Origin: Chlamydoabsidia padenii
Taxonomy: Eukaryota; Mucoromycota; Mucoromycetes; Mucorales; Cunninghamellaceae
Length of the DNA: 64,000 bases
Direction of reading: 5' to 3'
Assembly: GCA_025330725.1 (NCBI GenBank)
Contig: JAIWND010000028.1
Location: 57,501-121,500, forward strand
Positions 27,531-40,431 of the stretch are shown here, in pieces. Position numbers and translations under genes: made by a program. Under the pieces are notes generated by a model. The model did not search any database. It was given only the letters and a program-made list of their open reading frames with translations, and was not told where the DNA came from. Positions within the stretch are counted from its first letter, which is position 1, and the number at the start of each line of letters is the position of its first letter.

Positions 27531-29593
27531 ATAGTTTATCATACTGACATCATACACTCCCACGCACCCCTCCCTTTTTTTATTATTATCGTGTATTACC
27601 TTTTTTTTTTATCTATCTTTGATAAAGCTATGCTCTTTTATTACGACTCTTTACTGAAATAAAGTATTCACATTGATGTGTATCTGGATTTTATCTGACT
27701 TTGGAGGGGGATTATATTTGACGCCAACAAACAATAATAGTGACACTAACCTTAGGACTAATTATAACCCTGGCTTTTTATTCTACTTTAACCATACTGT
27801 GTTTCCGGAATCGGTCCTGGAAGTCGGTCGCTGGAAAGGGGGAAAATGACACTTTGTGGCGGGATTTGAATTACTTTTTTTCATATGCATTTACTTTATG
27901 ATTACACCCAATAAATTTCTTATATACTATGTCTTCTTAACATTGTCCGTTATCTTTGATATAGAACATTGACATATCCCGACTACTTCTTGACAACAAG
28001 TTGAAACCGAAAACGCGATAGGGAGATTAAGAAACCCCCGACTTGTGAAACCCCGACATTTGTTTTACTCAAGCCCTGTGTAGACCACAGGAACAACCCT
28101 TTTGGCGGGTTAGTTGGACAAAGGATCGGGTGCAAGGCAATTGGTACGACAGATCGGCAAATACAGGAGGATGACAGAAAAATAAAAAACTTATCCTTAG
28201 TCGGTTGCGTTCCTTCTAATTTACTCGGTCCAGATTCGGGAAAACACCCCAGATGACCCGGATCAAAGATCCCTTCGGTAAAATAGTCATTGCAGACAAA
28301 GTATCGGCCCAAGAGATTATTACGTATGTGCATGTATATGGGTTTATCTGGTTGATTATGTTATTATTATACGGTATTATGATTTATGGCTATGTTATGT
28401 CGTTTCAATATGATTCATGCAAGGCGGGAATAAGAATATTTTCAAATCCCGCTCTCGTGAGAGACGAGATGGATTGAAAGGTCTGTTGATCCTCGAAGGT
28501 AGACGCCTTGTCGAGTTTGAATGATGTGATGATTTTTGGTTCTATGGTATCAAACAAATAGCATGAAAAAAGAGTAACAGTGTTTTCCCATCATTCAGGT
28601 GCTATCATTATAGACCCGTTTTTTTACAAGACAAAAGTATAGTAATTGGTTTTTATTATAAAAGTTTAAATATTATCTAATCTAAAAGAGACTAATCTAT
28701 GAAGATACTTTATCAGTTTCGAGTGCATGGTCACCGTTCTTCTTGCCGGAATGATTGTTGGTTTGTGAGTCAGGCGGTAAGGGTGTTGTCGGTGTCAACT
28801 TCATTTGTCGGTAGGATTGAATGTGGTACGCCCCCCCCCCCTCTTGTCTGCCAAAGCGTTCTTGTTCCTATTCATCACTGGTCTTTATATCGTCTGATTC
28901 TGTTGCTTTGTTTTGGATAATGATGGCAAGTCCAATCTATAGTTGCTGTTTATGTTGGTCTGTATAAGGAGTGTCGTGAATAAGCTGATCCTTTCTTGTT
29001 ACTTGGGTTGTATTCCTGTGTGCATGGATGATGTGAAGGTCTTGAGCCATGAGTGGATGATTTGGTGTTTGAAAGTAATTAGGACTTGGGAGAAGATGGA
29101 CCTACTTGAGGCAAACGCCAGATCTTGGGCATTATCAGTGTGGTAACAATAATGAGGGCAGTTAATACTGCAAGTATATGTTGAGTGATTGACTGGTGAA
29201 GATGGATGTGTGGATATTGTAAAGTGGGGAAAGAAAGAAAAAGACGGGAAAAGTTGTTGATCTTTTTAAAATGGACGAACGGCGTTTGAATTTTGTAGCA
29301 AGACGATTCCACCAGCAAACAATGCTGATAAGATTCTTCCCCATCCTATAACAATAGAGCAAAGAATATGTGCTGTCGACATTATATTGAAACACGATCA
29401 TACGAAGCTTCATAATATTGAAAGCTTAAAGGAGTTGAGGTATTTTGATCAACAATAGTAGGAGAGACGTCAATCGTAATGACAGTTTTCGACGGCGGTA
29501 TTTGAATTCAGGGGGGCACTCGACTTGAAACCTTTAAATTTTTTTTTTCCCTTTCCCTTCTCTTCCATATAGCACCAATCGATTACAACAATT
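27531..29593. other. Gene-poor region with orphan promoter motifs
   Basis: No firm gene. The motif occurs at 27858-27870 and 28441-28452, and GGCGTTTGAA at 29281-29290. A 116-codon minus-strand frame (27983-28333, starting at an ATG, MHIRNNLLGRYFVCNDYF) begins about 110 bp downstream of the 28441 site. A small minus-strand frame near 29079-29230 has one hydrophobic segment (AVLTALIIVTTLIM). Both are candidates only. Confidence 0.4.
27858..28452. promoter_or_regulatory. Two orphan promoter-motif sites
   Basis: GGCGGGATTTGAA at 27858-27870, and at 28413-28452 ATTCATGCAA directly followed by GGCGGGAA and, 12 bp further on, the inverted TTCAAATCCCGC, forming a loose palindrome. No gene is recognised nearby. 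Confidence 0.45.
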
Positions 29594-30454
29594 ATGACTA
29601 AACGCAAACTACACCACGGGAAAGGCGGAACCAAAGAGGTATACTATCATTTACCAAAAGTACTGTTATTGTCGTGTTATTAATCTAAAGGAAACCACTA
29701 CCTTTTTTTTCACAAACCGAAAATAAAAAATCAGTAACAGCACCCAACTACAAGATCGTACTAATGAAACCACTTTATTTGTTTATAATCCATATAATTA
29801 AGCTTGCAGTTGTATTCGAAAACCTCTCAAGAAACTTTAGCACTTTGACGAGACTGTTACCAGGTACAAGTAAAGGATATGATAGCACAGTTACTGACAG
29901 GGATCAACGACAATTATCTGCCGAAGAAAAGTATCAAGAATGGACGAAACAGCATCCCAACTTTACAACTGATGAACTTGGACAGTTTATAAAAGATCTG
30001 TGGAAAACACTCCCTACGGAAGAAAGATTAGTAAGTAATGGGTACATTAACAAAAGAAGTGGTCAAAAGACGCGTAGTAACTAATTCTTCCTTTTATGTA
30101 TAGAATTATGAAACCATGGTGCGAAGACGGTATGGAAACAAGTCATCAAAGTACTTGAAACAATTACAAGGCGGGATCAACAAAAGTAAATACCCATACA
30201 AGATGCGTACACGAAGTGCCAAACGACAAGACAACAATATCACCATAAAGAATGATGCAATTATAAGTCCTTCTACTGACTGTGAAATCAATAGTATAGG
30301 CTATGAAAGCACAACTTATGATTTTACTTTTGACGATGCTCCTTCTGGTCCTCCTCCGGCATTTGATTGGAATACGTTTGATGATGATGATGCTCAAGGA
30401 TATTTTGATGACAATGGCTCTTTTCACTCTGTGGACGATTATTCTGTTAATTAA
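29594..30454 (+). CDS. HMG-box-like protein (5' exon structure uncertain)
   Basis: The ATG at 29594 opens MTKRKLHHGKGGTKE before a GTATAC donor-like site. The main open blocks are about 29811-30030 and 30104-30454, joined as EERL|NYETMVRRRYGN. Across that join the sequence resembles an HMG box (ELGQFIKDLWKTLPTEER, then NYETMV and a basic end SSKYLKQL), which would bend DNA. The first HMG helix motif is weak or missing. The C-terminus is acidic and Phe/Asp-rich (FDWNTFDDDD), like an activation domain. I could not join the first exon to the rest in frame with confidence. A GGCGGTATTTGAA motif lies about 90 bp before the ATG. It does not look like the SexM/SexP mating factors, and their usual neighbours are absent. 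Confidence 0.5.
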
Positions 30455-31386
30455 CATGTAGTACTAGTTTGTTTCACAATAAATAAATGATCTTCATTAT
30501 AATACTTGGTTTCATGACATGATAGTGATACTGTCGGGCTTATATACTGGGAATGGGTTGTATGGGATCTATCAGTGGGATAATAGGAAGGGCTAGGCAT
30601 TCATAGAAATTGGGTGGAATATAGAGGGTAATCATTTGATTTGGCTTTTTTTTTTTTTCAATAGTAGTAAAATGGGCCCGTTTTTGCATGATCAAGGCAC
30701 GGTATTTTTAAACTCCGTTATTCATGCGATGCCTTTAATTCTTCAAAAAGGTAGATCGATTGTACGATGTTTTTGCTTTCAATGATGCATACTGATCCCA
30801 AAGTAATCAGTTAGGATAAGGCCTGGGCGTACCCTACCGATTCTTTTTTGACATTATGAAAAAGAACGACCAGCCATATCAAGTTGGATTGTGCCAACAG
30901 GGCCTCGACCCAGCCATGCAAGGGCGGCGTTTAAATTCCACGCACAGCGTACAACTGTATTATGCAAATCCTGCGTCCAACACACATACAACAGCAACGA
31001 GGCTTATTCATACCAAGATCAATCATCGGATTGAAATATGTCTGCCCTAACTTTTTTTTTCTCCTTTCCTATTCTCCTTCGTGTCTCTCGAAACTTGTGA
31101 TAAGTTTGAAAAAAAGGTCTCCTTTGTCAATCGATGGAAGCGGGATTTGAAAATAGTGGAGCGATAAAAAAAGATGGGCAGCCTTTTTTTTTTTTTTTTT
31201 CTTCCTTGTATTACATTATGGCTCTTCTTCCCCTCACCCCCTTTTTTTATATCTCTTATTACTATTTCTTCTTCTCTTCTCTCTCTCTCTTTTATTCTCT
31301 TCCTTCTCTCCTTTAACCTTTTGTCTACGGTGGCTTGCAAAGCATCCCTAAACCCTCATTTTACAGCATAACGGTTATACACGATA
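30455..31386. other. Intergenic region upstream of CDC24
   Basis: No gene seen. CCATGCAAGG, closely followed by GGCGTTTAAA, is at 30914-30935. An exact GCGGGATTTGAA is at 31140-31151, about 236 bp upstream of the CDC24 ATG. T-rich and CT-rich tracts follow. Confidence 0.6.
31140..31151 (+). promoter_or_regulatory. GCGGGATTTGAA motif upstream of CDC24
   Basis: Exact copy, same orientation as CDC24, about 236 bp before its ATG. Confidence 0.55.
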
Positions 31387-33574
31387 ATGACAACGATTGA
31401 TATACCCATCCTTAACGAATCCATTACCCACAAACATTCAACTCAAAATGGTTCACTTTACCACATTTGTCAGTACATTATACAAGCTTTATCTACCATT
31501 CCAAGCTTACAACCCTATTTGACAAAATCTGACTCCATGACATCCTCCACACCAATGTCAAGGTTATGGCACTTTTGTCGACAAGGGACTAGTCTGTGTA
31601 TACTCTTCAACACTTTAAAACCTGATACTCCTATTCCTTTGGTCGCCGAACAACAAGGATTATCGATCACTACTGCTCAAAAACCAAAGGCACATGTATA
31701 TCACTTTATTATTGCTTGCCGTGACCAACTTCACTTCAACCCGGACACCTTATTCACACTCAAGGATGTATTCCAAGACGATACTAATGGTTTTGTAAGG
31801 GTAAGTAGTAAAGAAAGAAAAAAAAAAAAAAAAGGAAAACTTGGTTTATCTATTATTACCGGATACTCTTTTTTTTGACATCTTCTCCTTTATTCAAATT
31901 ATAAATATAAATCTCACCCTCTCTTTTTTACATTTTATTCACTCTTTTTTTCTTCTTCTTTTTATATACCTTATTTGGGATATCTTCTAGGTTATTAATC
32001 TACTGAAGAAAGTGGTTGAAATGATGGAATCTCAAGGTATTGTTGTGGTGCCTTCTTCAAATTATGGGTCTGATACAACGACACCCAAGGATACTCGTGA
32101 CAAGATTGTAATCGAATTGTTGGAAACTGAACGGAAATACGTACAGGATCTTGAAACCTTACAGGTAAGAATATCAATGAAAATATCATCCCTTATTCCT
32201 CTTCTTCATTATTATTATTACTATCATTATTATTATCATTATTATTATCATTATTATTATCATTATTATTATCATTATTATTATTACAATTATTATTATT
32301 ATCCACTATTAAAATCATAGCTCCTCCCCCTCTCCCTCTCCCTTCCTTATGCTACGTATCTGCTCAACTCCTTATTACCATTCACTTTAATCTTATCCAC
32401 ACTTTACTCTGACAAAAATGGAACCAATGATCTTGTTACTAAACTTATGATTTATATTTTGTTGATCAATAGAGCTATATGCGACAAGCAAAAGCACAAG
32501 AAATCCTTCCTCCTGATACAATATATCAACTGTTTGGAAACCTCAATGCTTTGGTTGATTGTCAACGCAGATTCCTTATTCAAGTCGAAGCCCAGGCGAT
32601 AGGTGCACCTCAAGAACAGCGTTTTGGACAACTCTTTATGGATCACGAAGAAGACTTTGCCGTATATGAACCCTTTTGCTCCAACTTCCAAACCGCCCAA
32701 GCATTGGTATGCCGTGAACAACAAGCTCTGGAAAAACTTGGTCACATCCTATCACCTTCATTTGAACTACCTTCAATCCTCATTAAACCAGTACAACGTC
32801 TATGCAAGTATCCACTCTTGATGAAACAACTCGTCAAAACCACACCTTCTCATTGGCCTTTTTACGACGAAACCAAGGAGGGGCTCGACGCAATCCAACG
32901 GGTGGCTGCTAAAGTGAACGAAACCAGGCGGCGACAGGAAAATCTCGTCATCGTGCGTCAATTGAAGGATCAGATCGACGACTGGCCAGCTTCTGATATC
33001 GACGACTTTGGTCCTTTACTTTTGCATGACAAGTTTATCGTCTACCGTGGTGATCCTGGCCGTGAACTCATTGTCTACTTGTTTGAAAAATGCCTCTTTG
33101 TCTGCCGCGAAGAAAAGGAAAAGGAACCAACACCACATGGCAAGGATGGACATAGCAGCAAGAAATCAAACAAGAAGAACAAGAAAAAGGATTCGGTATC
33201 AGCATCTTCCGCATCTTCATTGTCATCCTCATCAACAATAGGATCGTCAGGGGCAGCATCATCTGCATCAACTGCCGGTGGATCTATGTCGGGTGACTCG
33301 GGTCCTGGGAACACATCATCTAATGCAGTACGACTGGGGGTAAGAGGAAGGATACTCATGTCAAGGGTAGCTCAAGTAAACGATACTAGTCAAGACGGTG
33401 GTGCCTGGACTTTACAAATTTTTTGGTCAGAAAAATTCTTACAGCCTGGTCAACAATTCCGTTTGGATTCCTTTACTTTGAAATGCCGCCATCAGGAACA
33501 GCTACAGTTATGGGAATCATCACTCAATCGACTCATCAAGCAAATGAAACAACAAGCAATGGAAGCAAGAGCGG

Positions 33575-33607
<33 letters not shown>

Positions 33608-34686
33608 CTTTACAACAGCAGCAACAACAATTAGAATTACATCCTTCACCAACATCGCATTCTCTATCTCCACTGTATTCCAGCACAAGCGACCCACCCG
33701 AAGGTTTTGGAGAAGAAGAATATACAACAAGCACAAGCAATGAAAACGACAGGTCTCGTTACGGGGATGCTTCTGATTATACACATATTGGAACATCAAC
33801 ATCACAACACCTCTTGCATAATAACATTATGCCACCCTCATCACCACGACTCACTGACATATCACCTTTGACAAATCGCTCACAATCACTTACTACACAT
33901 GACTTGACAGCACGACACACATCTTTGGACAGCTTCCAGCAATATTATTATTATCAACAGCAACAACAACAGCAACAAGGGCTAAGCGAGCATACAATGG
34001 TCAATCAAGCCGAGAAAGAGGAAGACGAAGACGAAGATTTCGATGATGACTACGACACTTATTCCTCCACCATCACCACACCAAAAACACCACCTTCTTA
34101 CCCACTTTTACCTCACCACTCGTCGTCTGAACCACCCGAACTGATGATGCCACCAAACACTGCATCTCTTGGGAGCACAAGCATTGTGGCCACACGGCTA
34201 CGTTCACAAAGTAGCCCGAACATCCATCCAGACACCACGATCCCAACCATCCCAACCTGCCACACTACATCACACTATACCACTAGTAGATTCGACAAGC
34301 GGAAAAGCAATGGCGATCAGGATATTCGACGACCCCTATACTCGTTTGATACATCATCTCATCATATGGACAATTATTATCATGCAGAACTACCTTCCTC
34401 ATTAGGATCAACTCCGACATCGACCAAAGTAAAAGTACATCATCTGGATAGTATCTATGTCTTGGTGGTGCCACTCACAATTGATTACAAGGCTTTGGTG
34501 GAACGGATCGAACGGAAAATGAATTGTGACAGCACGGCGACACTCAGCACCACCGCTTTGGCCATGACAGGGCTCAAGTATCAAGATGAAGACGGCGATT
34601 TGATTACTATTAGCTCCAATGATGATCTCCAAATGGGTTTCGAACAACGTGGCATAAATAATACCGTTAACTTTTACATAGTTTAG
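31387..34686 (+). CDS. CDC24: Cdc24 Rho-guanine nucleotide exchange factor
   Basis: Three exons (31387-31800, 31991-32164, 32473-34686) give 933 residues. The order is that of Cdc24: a CH-like N-terminal domain (about 25-150, MSRLWHFCRQGTSLCILFNT), a DH domain (about 180-375, beginning VIELLETERKYVQDLETLQ and including the core ILIKPVQRLCKYPLLMKQL), a PH domain (from about 395, FGPLLLHDKFIVYRGD and LFEKCLFVCREE) interrupted by a Lys/Ser insert, and a C-terminal PB1 domain (about 845-933, starting KVKVHHLDSIYVLVV). It activates Cdc42 at growth sites; PB1 binds the Bem1 scaffold. The PH-PB1 linker holds polyA and polyQ runs. Confidence is high; the Ala/Gln lengths may be polymorphic. Confidence 0.93.
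32206..32303 (+). repeat. (TTATTATCA)n/(ATT)n microsatellite in CDC24 intron 2
   Basis: About 100 bp of ATT units with periodic TATCA interruptions, inside the intron that splits the DH domain. Confidence 0.9.
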
Positions 34687-34955
34687 TTTAGTAGTAGCAC
34701 CTCCTCCCCCCCCCTTTTTTTTTAGTTTAGAATACTTGTTTATCTTATTGGATACTAGAAATAAATGATGACTTTGACCCAATCACACATGTTCCTTTAT
34801 TAATTAATAAAAAGATAAAAACCCAATTTGTCCGGATGATTACAATAAACCTGTTAGGTAGTAAAACAAGTATTTTTATTTATAAATAACAATAAAACAA
34901 AAGGTGATATAAAATACAAATGATATATAATGATTAAAACTAAAAAGGACTACAA

Positions 34956-36347
34956 CTAATGAGAATCTACAATCGCCCAGTCATGATCGTAATACATTTC
35001 CCGTGTGTGCACGTCTTCGACATGATACAGGAATTCAAAACGACCTCTTGACAAGAAGCACAAAGGAATCGAGTGAGTCACCATACCATTAGCGGGGATT
35101 TCGGGGAGCACGATTTGATGAAGTCCTTGCATAAGTAGTTTTCCAGACAGATCATATTCCTTGGCACCACTGTTATAGCTTTGCACAGGTTGGACACGCA
35201 AAATAAGTTTGACAGGACGAACTGGATAAAGTCAAGAGAGTTAATTAAGTTGTATGTCGGGATTTGAATTATGTGCATGATTCATTTTTTTTTTTTTTTA
35301 CCTTGACGATTTCGAATACTGACACCCATCGAAATAAAGTCATTGCATTCACATTGGAATTGTCGATGTGCATCCTTTTGTACGCTAGGTCCATCCAGAT
35401 CCACCAAGAATTCGATATCTTCTTTTTTCAAGATCGCCAATTGTTGTGAGGAGAGACGTAAAGAAGGTCGCAGATTGACAATACCATGTCGGCCAGAAGC
35501 AGGACATTGCCAAGTCGCTTGAATCCGTTCCAAAAGCTTTTCCCGGTACCAAAACATATGAGATCGAGCCCTTTCTTGTTCGGGAGCCATCTTGGGACCT
35601 TGAGAGATGACAAATTGCTTATTGGGTTCAAAGGATGGGATGGGTTGGTTGCAAATTTCCGCTGGTAAAAACATACGATGGACAGGCAAAACCAATCTAA
35701 TTCAGGAATAAAAGTTGAATCAGAATCTTTTTTATTTTTTGTGTGTATGTGTATTTACCTTCTTGTCCAACCTGGTTGTATCGATAGTATTGTTTTGATT
35801 GGTGTAGTAGAAGCATCCATACCATCAGACACTTCAAATGTGACATCAAAAGGCACAGTCCATGTATTACGAATATCCATTGTCACCAGGCAGTATTCAT
35901 TTTTATCTTGATGTCGGTCAAAGCCTTCTTGAGTCAGTCGTATCAGGTCTTCCACAGCTTCGTTTTGGTTAGGTTGGTAAAGAGATCGTTGAGTAGCCAT
36001 GTCACTTGGTTCATCCTTGTCGCTTTCAGTAAGAGCACCACCCTGTCTTAGATATAAAATGTCCCAATTCAGAGGTTCCAAGTTTTGATAGACCGTCACC
36101 AGGACAGGCAAGTAAAGTTGACGAGTGTAAAAGCTGGAAGTTTCTCCTGAAGTAGTGGTGGATGATGGCGATGAAGGTGAGGAAGGTGGTGGCGAGGGTG
36201 ATGATGTTGCTGTTGTTGTCGTCGTCGTATCAGTAGAATCTTTTACCAAGCGATTAAGATAACCATAATCCATTTGTATAGTCCCACCAGAGCTGTAAAT
36301 CAAAACATTCAAAAATCAACGTTAGCTTTACATATCATATATACCAT

Positions 36348-36425
<78 letters not shown>

Positions 36426-39400
36426 ATTACCATCCACGTTTCCCAAAAACGTTAACAATGATTTCAGTTTTTGCACCAGGGTCGAGATATATTTGTTTAC
36501 CAATAGACTGAGCCGTATCCTTGCCCGAGCCTTCCCAAGAGAAGACATGCATCCCTTTAATGAAGAGTTCAATTTCATACTGCTGTTCCGTCGGTAGTTC
36601 CGGGTTGATGGGTAATGGATGAGACGATGTTGAGTCAGTAAATGAGAGGGTGATGAAGTCAACGGGTATATTGCCAATGTTTTCAATCTCCATTTTAATA
36701 TGTGTCCTGTTCCCAGTTTAAAAAAAAAAAAGTTGGGCATTTATGTAGGTACTGTCTTTCTTTTTGTTTTTTGCACTTACATTTCCCCTTCATAAAGCAT
36801 AACAGCACCATGTAGTAGTGAGGTAGAGGTGATCTTCAGCAATGGTTGATCATCAATCACCTGGACATTGTAGTATTCAATAGGGCTAGGTTCTTCGGTT
36901 GTTTCTAGTGAGTTAGATGTGGTCAGTAATCAAGCCAAATGTGGTATTTTGTTGCATGATAATCTTACCTTGTTTCTTGCTTGCGTTTTGTATAGCTTGA
37001 AGCCCAGAGTACTTGAATTTGACAAACTTGGTGTCAGAAGGTTCATCTTTGGAGTGCTTATTGTTGCCATGATCCACCTTTTTTAAAGAGAGGTCGTATA
37101 AGAATTCTTGTTCTGCAAAGCCCACGATTCGAATGGAGCATCCCCGAATCACCAATGTACCACTATCTTCTGGAGTTCCTGTCAAGCGTAAAGACTGTGT
37201 ACCATAGGCAGGAATAGTGGCTGACATTGGCACTGGAGTAAAAGGTACACCAGAAGTACTAAAAAAGTAAGACAAAATCAGTTGGTGATCCCAATTTACT
37301 ACAGGTGCATGGTTGCTTACCTTAGCATGACATTTTGCAATTCCAAGTCAAAGCCAAAAGGATTAGTGAGGGTCGCCTTGAATTCACAAAGTTCATTCTT
37401 CACTAGATTCACCCGGTACTATTCATAGTCATAAGTAAAAATTAGAAATCACCTTCTTTTATATATAAATGGTCATTCTACCTACCTTTTCATTCTTCTT
37501 CTGTGCAAAGGGATTGTAAATGAATGGATCACCAGCAGCTTTGGTAGACACGGCGACTTTGTTGATGAAAGGATGTTCATAAACAGCTTTGCGAGGAATA
37601 GCTTGTACAACTTCAATATCAGAGACAATGTTGACACCCCAGTAGTTGACATTGCTTTCCATATGACCTGATCGTTTTCCCATCGATACAATACGTTGAA
37701 TAGATGATGCCAGTCGAATTTGTTCGTCCTTGGGAATGTATTGATAGAGGTTTTTTAGTAGCACTGTGGTATAATACAGCATGGAACCATAATCTACACA
37801 ACAAAATCAAGTTATTTTATTAATTTTGCAACAAAATAGATATGTGGCATTTTACCTGGAAGTGCTTCGGATATGGCGATACATTGTCGTAATATGTCAA
37901 TTTGAAGTGTCGCCCAACCAAGTCTGGCGTTTTCTTTAAAGTAACCACCACCATGTCGAATAGATTTTTCCTGGTCTTGTTGTTGAATAGCATTTAGCGC
38001 ACCCCCATCCAATACGTTATGTTCTAAAATAGTGAGATTAGTTTCGACAGCTTGTTTTTATTTTTGTTTAGCCCCACCCCTTTTCTTTTTCTTATCTTGA
38101 ACCTTACCTCCAATGCCATAGACTTCGCAGATGCGTTTCAAGATTTGTAAGATACCATGGCTATCCTTGTCAGATCCCTTGTTGCTATGATCTCGTGTGT
38201 TTGATAAAGTAGCCCGGCTTTGAATCAATAGAGGTAGCATACAATGAATACTTTCATGCATACACCAAGCGGCCTTGCGATGATATTCTATTGAAGACAG
38301 GATAGTGCTCATCTGGGTCATAAAGTTAATCTATCAAGACAAAAAAGAAGTTGGTCAATGAGTCTTTTTGTTCCCCCCCCCACCTCCGATTATATTATCT
38401 TACTTGATCCAATAAAGGTAGTTGTTCTAATTGGATGGACCAAATCCGCATCACCCATTCAGCAATTTCATATCTTGCAATAAAGACCGAGGTTGGCTGT
38501 TTTGATTTTGAAGGTGAAGAGTTGGATAGTGTTGTTGGCGATGGGGTGGTAGATGTAGTTGGGGCAGGTGATTTTGTAGGCGATTCATTAGTTTCAGGTG
38601 AAGGAGATAGTTTACCCTGAACCACCAAAGCCAATACTTGATCACTCCACCCTTTGTTGATATAGACAGTCAGTAGCAGACGAGACACTTTGATACATGC
38701 TTCCGCATAGACCAAACCAGGTAGTGGGATGGCGGAGGTGGTGTGTACTTTGTTGTAATATTGGATCAGTGCTGTATATTGATCGATCACCTCGGTAAAA
38801 GACGATGGTGCAGGTTTAAGTGAGATGTCTTCCATGCCATGATCTTTATTGTTGGTGACAGTTGGTGACATTGGTGATTCTGCTGGGCTTGGTGGATCGA
38901 CTTTTCGTGATACAATATGCTATAGTGCATAACATCAAGTTAGTGAAATAGAGGATAACAAATTTGTTTGAGATTCTCCTTACCCCAACATCCCCTTGGA
39001 GATATTCCAATAAAAGAGTTGCACATGCCAATCCCTCCATAGCACTTGCCAGCCACAAGAAGTCAGAAGACGATTTTGTCATTTCAATTGCTTGTTGGTA
39101 ACTATAATAAAATAAGGTATACATTAGTTTCAAATAGACTGTAGGAGACAATAAACTTACTGACTAACAGCATCAGGCAATCGACCAGCCAAAAGATAGA
39201 AATCAGCAAATAGTTTCTTGATCCGACCTGGTGTTCTTCGTTTTGTTTTTGTTAAATCAGAGGCACCTTGCGCACTGTTGGATCGAGACATTGACATACT
39301 TTGAGATGGGATAGGTGGTAGTGCTGCCATTTTGTTGAAGGATGTTGTCGATGATGTTGTGGATGATGTTTGATTATTGTTGTTCGAATGATTATTGCTA

Positions 39401-40431
39401 CTTGAAGCCATAGAAGAAGCCCGTTTCAAAAAAGAGCTTGAAGTGGAATGAGTAGGTGCTGGTGATGGTGGAGGTTGTGATGATCTGTGTTGTATTCTTG
39501 CACCAGTAGGAGTACTTGCTGAAGGTTGAGGGCTAATGGTAGGTGGTCCATTACTGCTTGATATTTGATCATAATGTTGTTGTTGAGTCTGATAATACGT
39601 TGATTTCTGTGGCGGTATCTGATATTGAATTTGCATTGGTGATTCCAATGACGGTAGTTGTTCGATGCGTGTTGCCTAAAAAAAGAGTAGAATAACCAAG
39701 TTAATATTAATCATCGTTATCATCGTCATTTATCATTACTTACTATATTGGCAAATTGACTAAGGATCTCGCTTGCAAAGTCACACACCATTGTGCTCAT
39801 ATAAAAGGAGAGATTACCAACATTTGGAATCATGATCAAGCCCTTGGTGTCGTCAGGTTGATTTTCAGTTGGATCAAAGGCAAAACAGCGAGTGGCCACA
39901 GCAGTAGGGTATTTGTTGAGTGTGTTGACAAAGTGTTTGTATCCTTCGCTAAGATCCTTGTCCTTCCATTCTTGACAATCCATAATACCAATGACCTATA
40001 AAAGAAGGGTACAAAGTGAGTTTCAAATTATAAAAAGTTGTTGTTATTATTCTTACCCCAAAGATACGTCGGTGAGGTTGAAAGTCTTCCAAATGAGCAT
40101 GATCCCGTCGATAGCTGGTGACAAATTGAAAGTGCATTTGTCCTTCTTGGAATACTTGACTACTAAAAGTGGCTGGTAAAAGCAAAAGAGTTAGTCCCTT
40201 GTGTTGTTCGTTGAGTTCCCCACGAGATGATGTATGTGTTTTTTTTCTTTTTTTCACCAGCTTACCACTTGCACCTTTTTGAAGATCAGGAGTGACATCA
40301 CCTAGACGGACAACACCAAATTGTTTGACAAGTTCCACATGTTTCCAAAACGTTGATTTTTTGATTGGGGCAACAGGTACCAAAAGGACTTTTACACGAC
40401 AAGATGAGGTAATGTTCACAGCCAAATCCAT
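34956..40431 (-). CDS. TRS120: TRAPP II subunit Trs120 (TRAPPC9 family)
   Basis: Roughly 14 exons and about 1,450-1,500 residues on the minus strand. The start MDLAVNITSSCRVKVLLVP and the block FWKHVELVKQFGVVRLGDVT are diagnostic of Trs120/TRAPPC9. The middle has RIKKLFADFYLLAGRLPDAV and DFLWLASAMEGLACATLLLE (TPR-like). The C-terminal half has Ig-like blocks, ending HDWAIVDSH. The 39160-39650 part holds a Ser/Pro/Gln-rich insertion. TRAPPII activates Rab11-type Ypt31/32 at the late Golgi, feeding the exocyst route. First exons: 40266-40431, 40057-40172, 39744-39995. One intron carries a ~75-nt T tract (36350-36424). GGCGGGTTTGAA lies 170 bp upstream, and a TCGGGATTTGAA copy is within an intron (35257). 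Confidence 0.9.
36350..36424 (-). repeat. T(~75) homopolymer in a TRS120 intron
   Basis: An uninterrupted T run (A on the coding strand) making up most of an intron. Assembled length may be imprecise, as is usual for homopolymers. Confidence 0.9.

Noticed and set aside
29594..30454. Mating-type HMG gene (sexM/sexP)
   Set aside because: The HMG similarity covers only the second half of the box, and the usual flanking triose-phosphate transporter and RNA helicase genes are absent.
30856..31050. 64-codon plus-strand frame in the CDC24 5' region
   Set aside because: It overlaps promoter motifs (GGCGTTTAAA), has no coding character and no homology.
33492..33805. Minus-strand cysteine-rich frames opposite the CDC24 linker
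   Set aside because: They are shadows of the polyQ/polyA (CAG/GCA) coding repeats on the plus strand.
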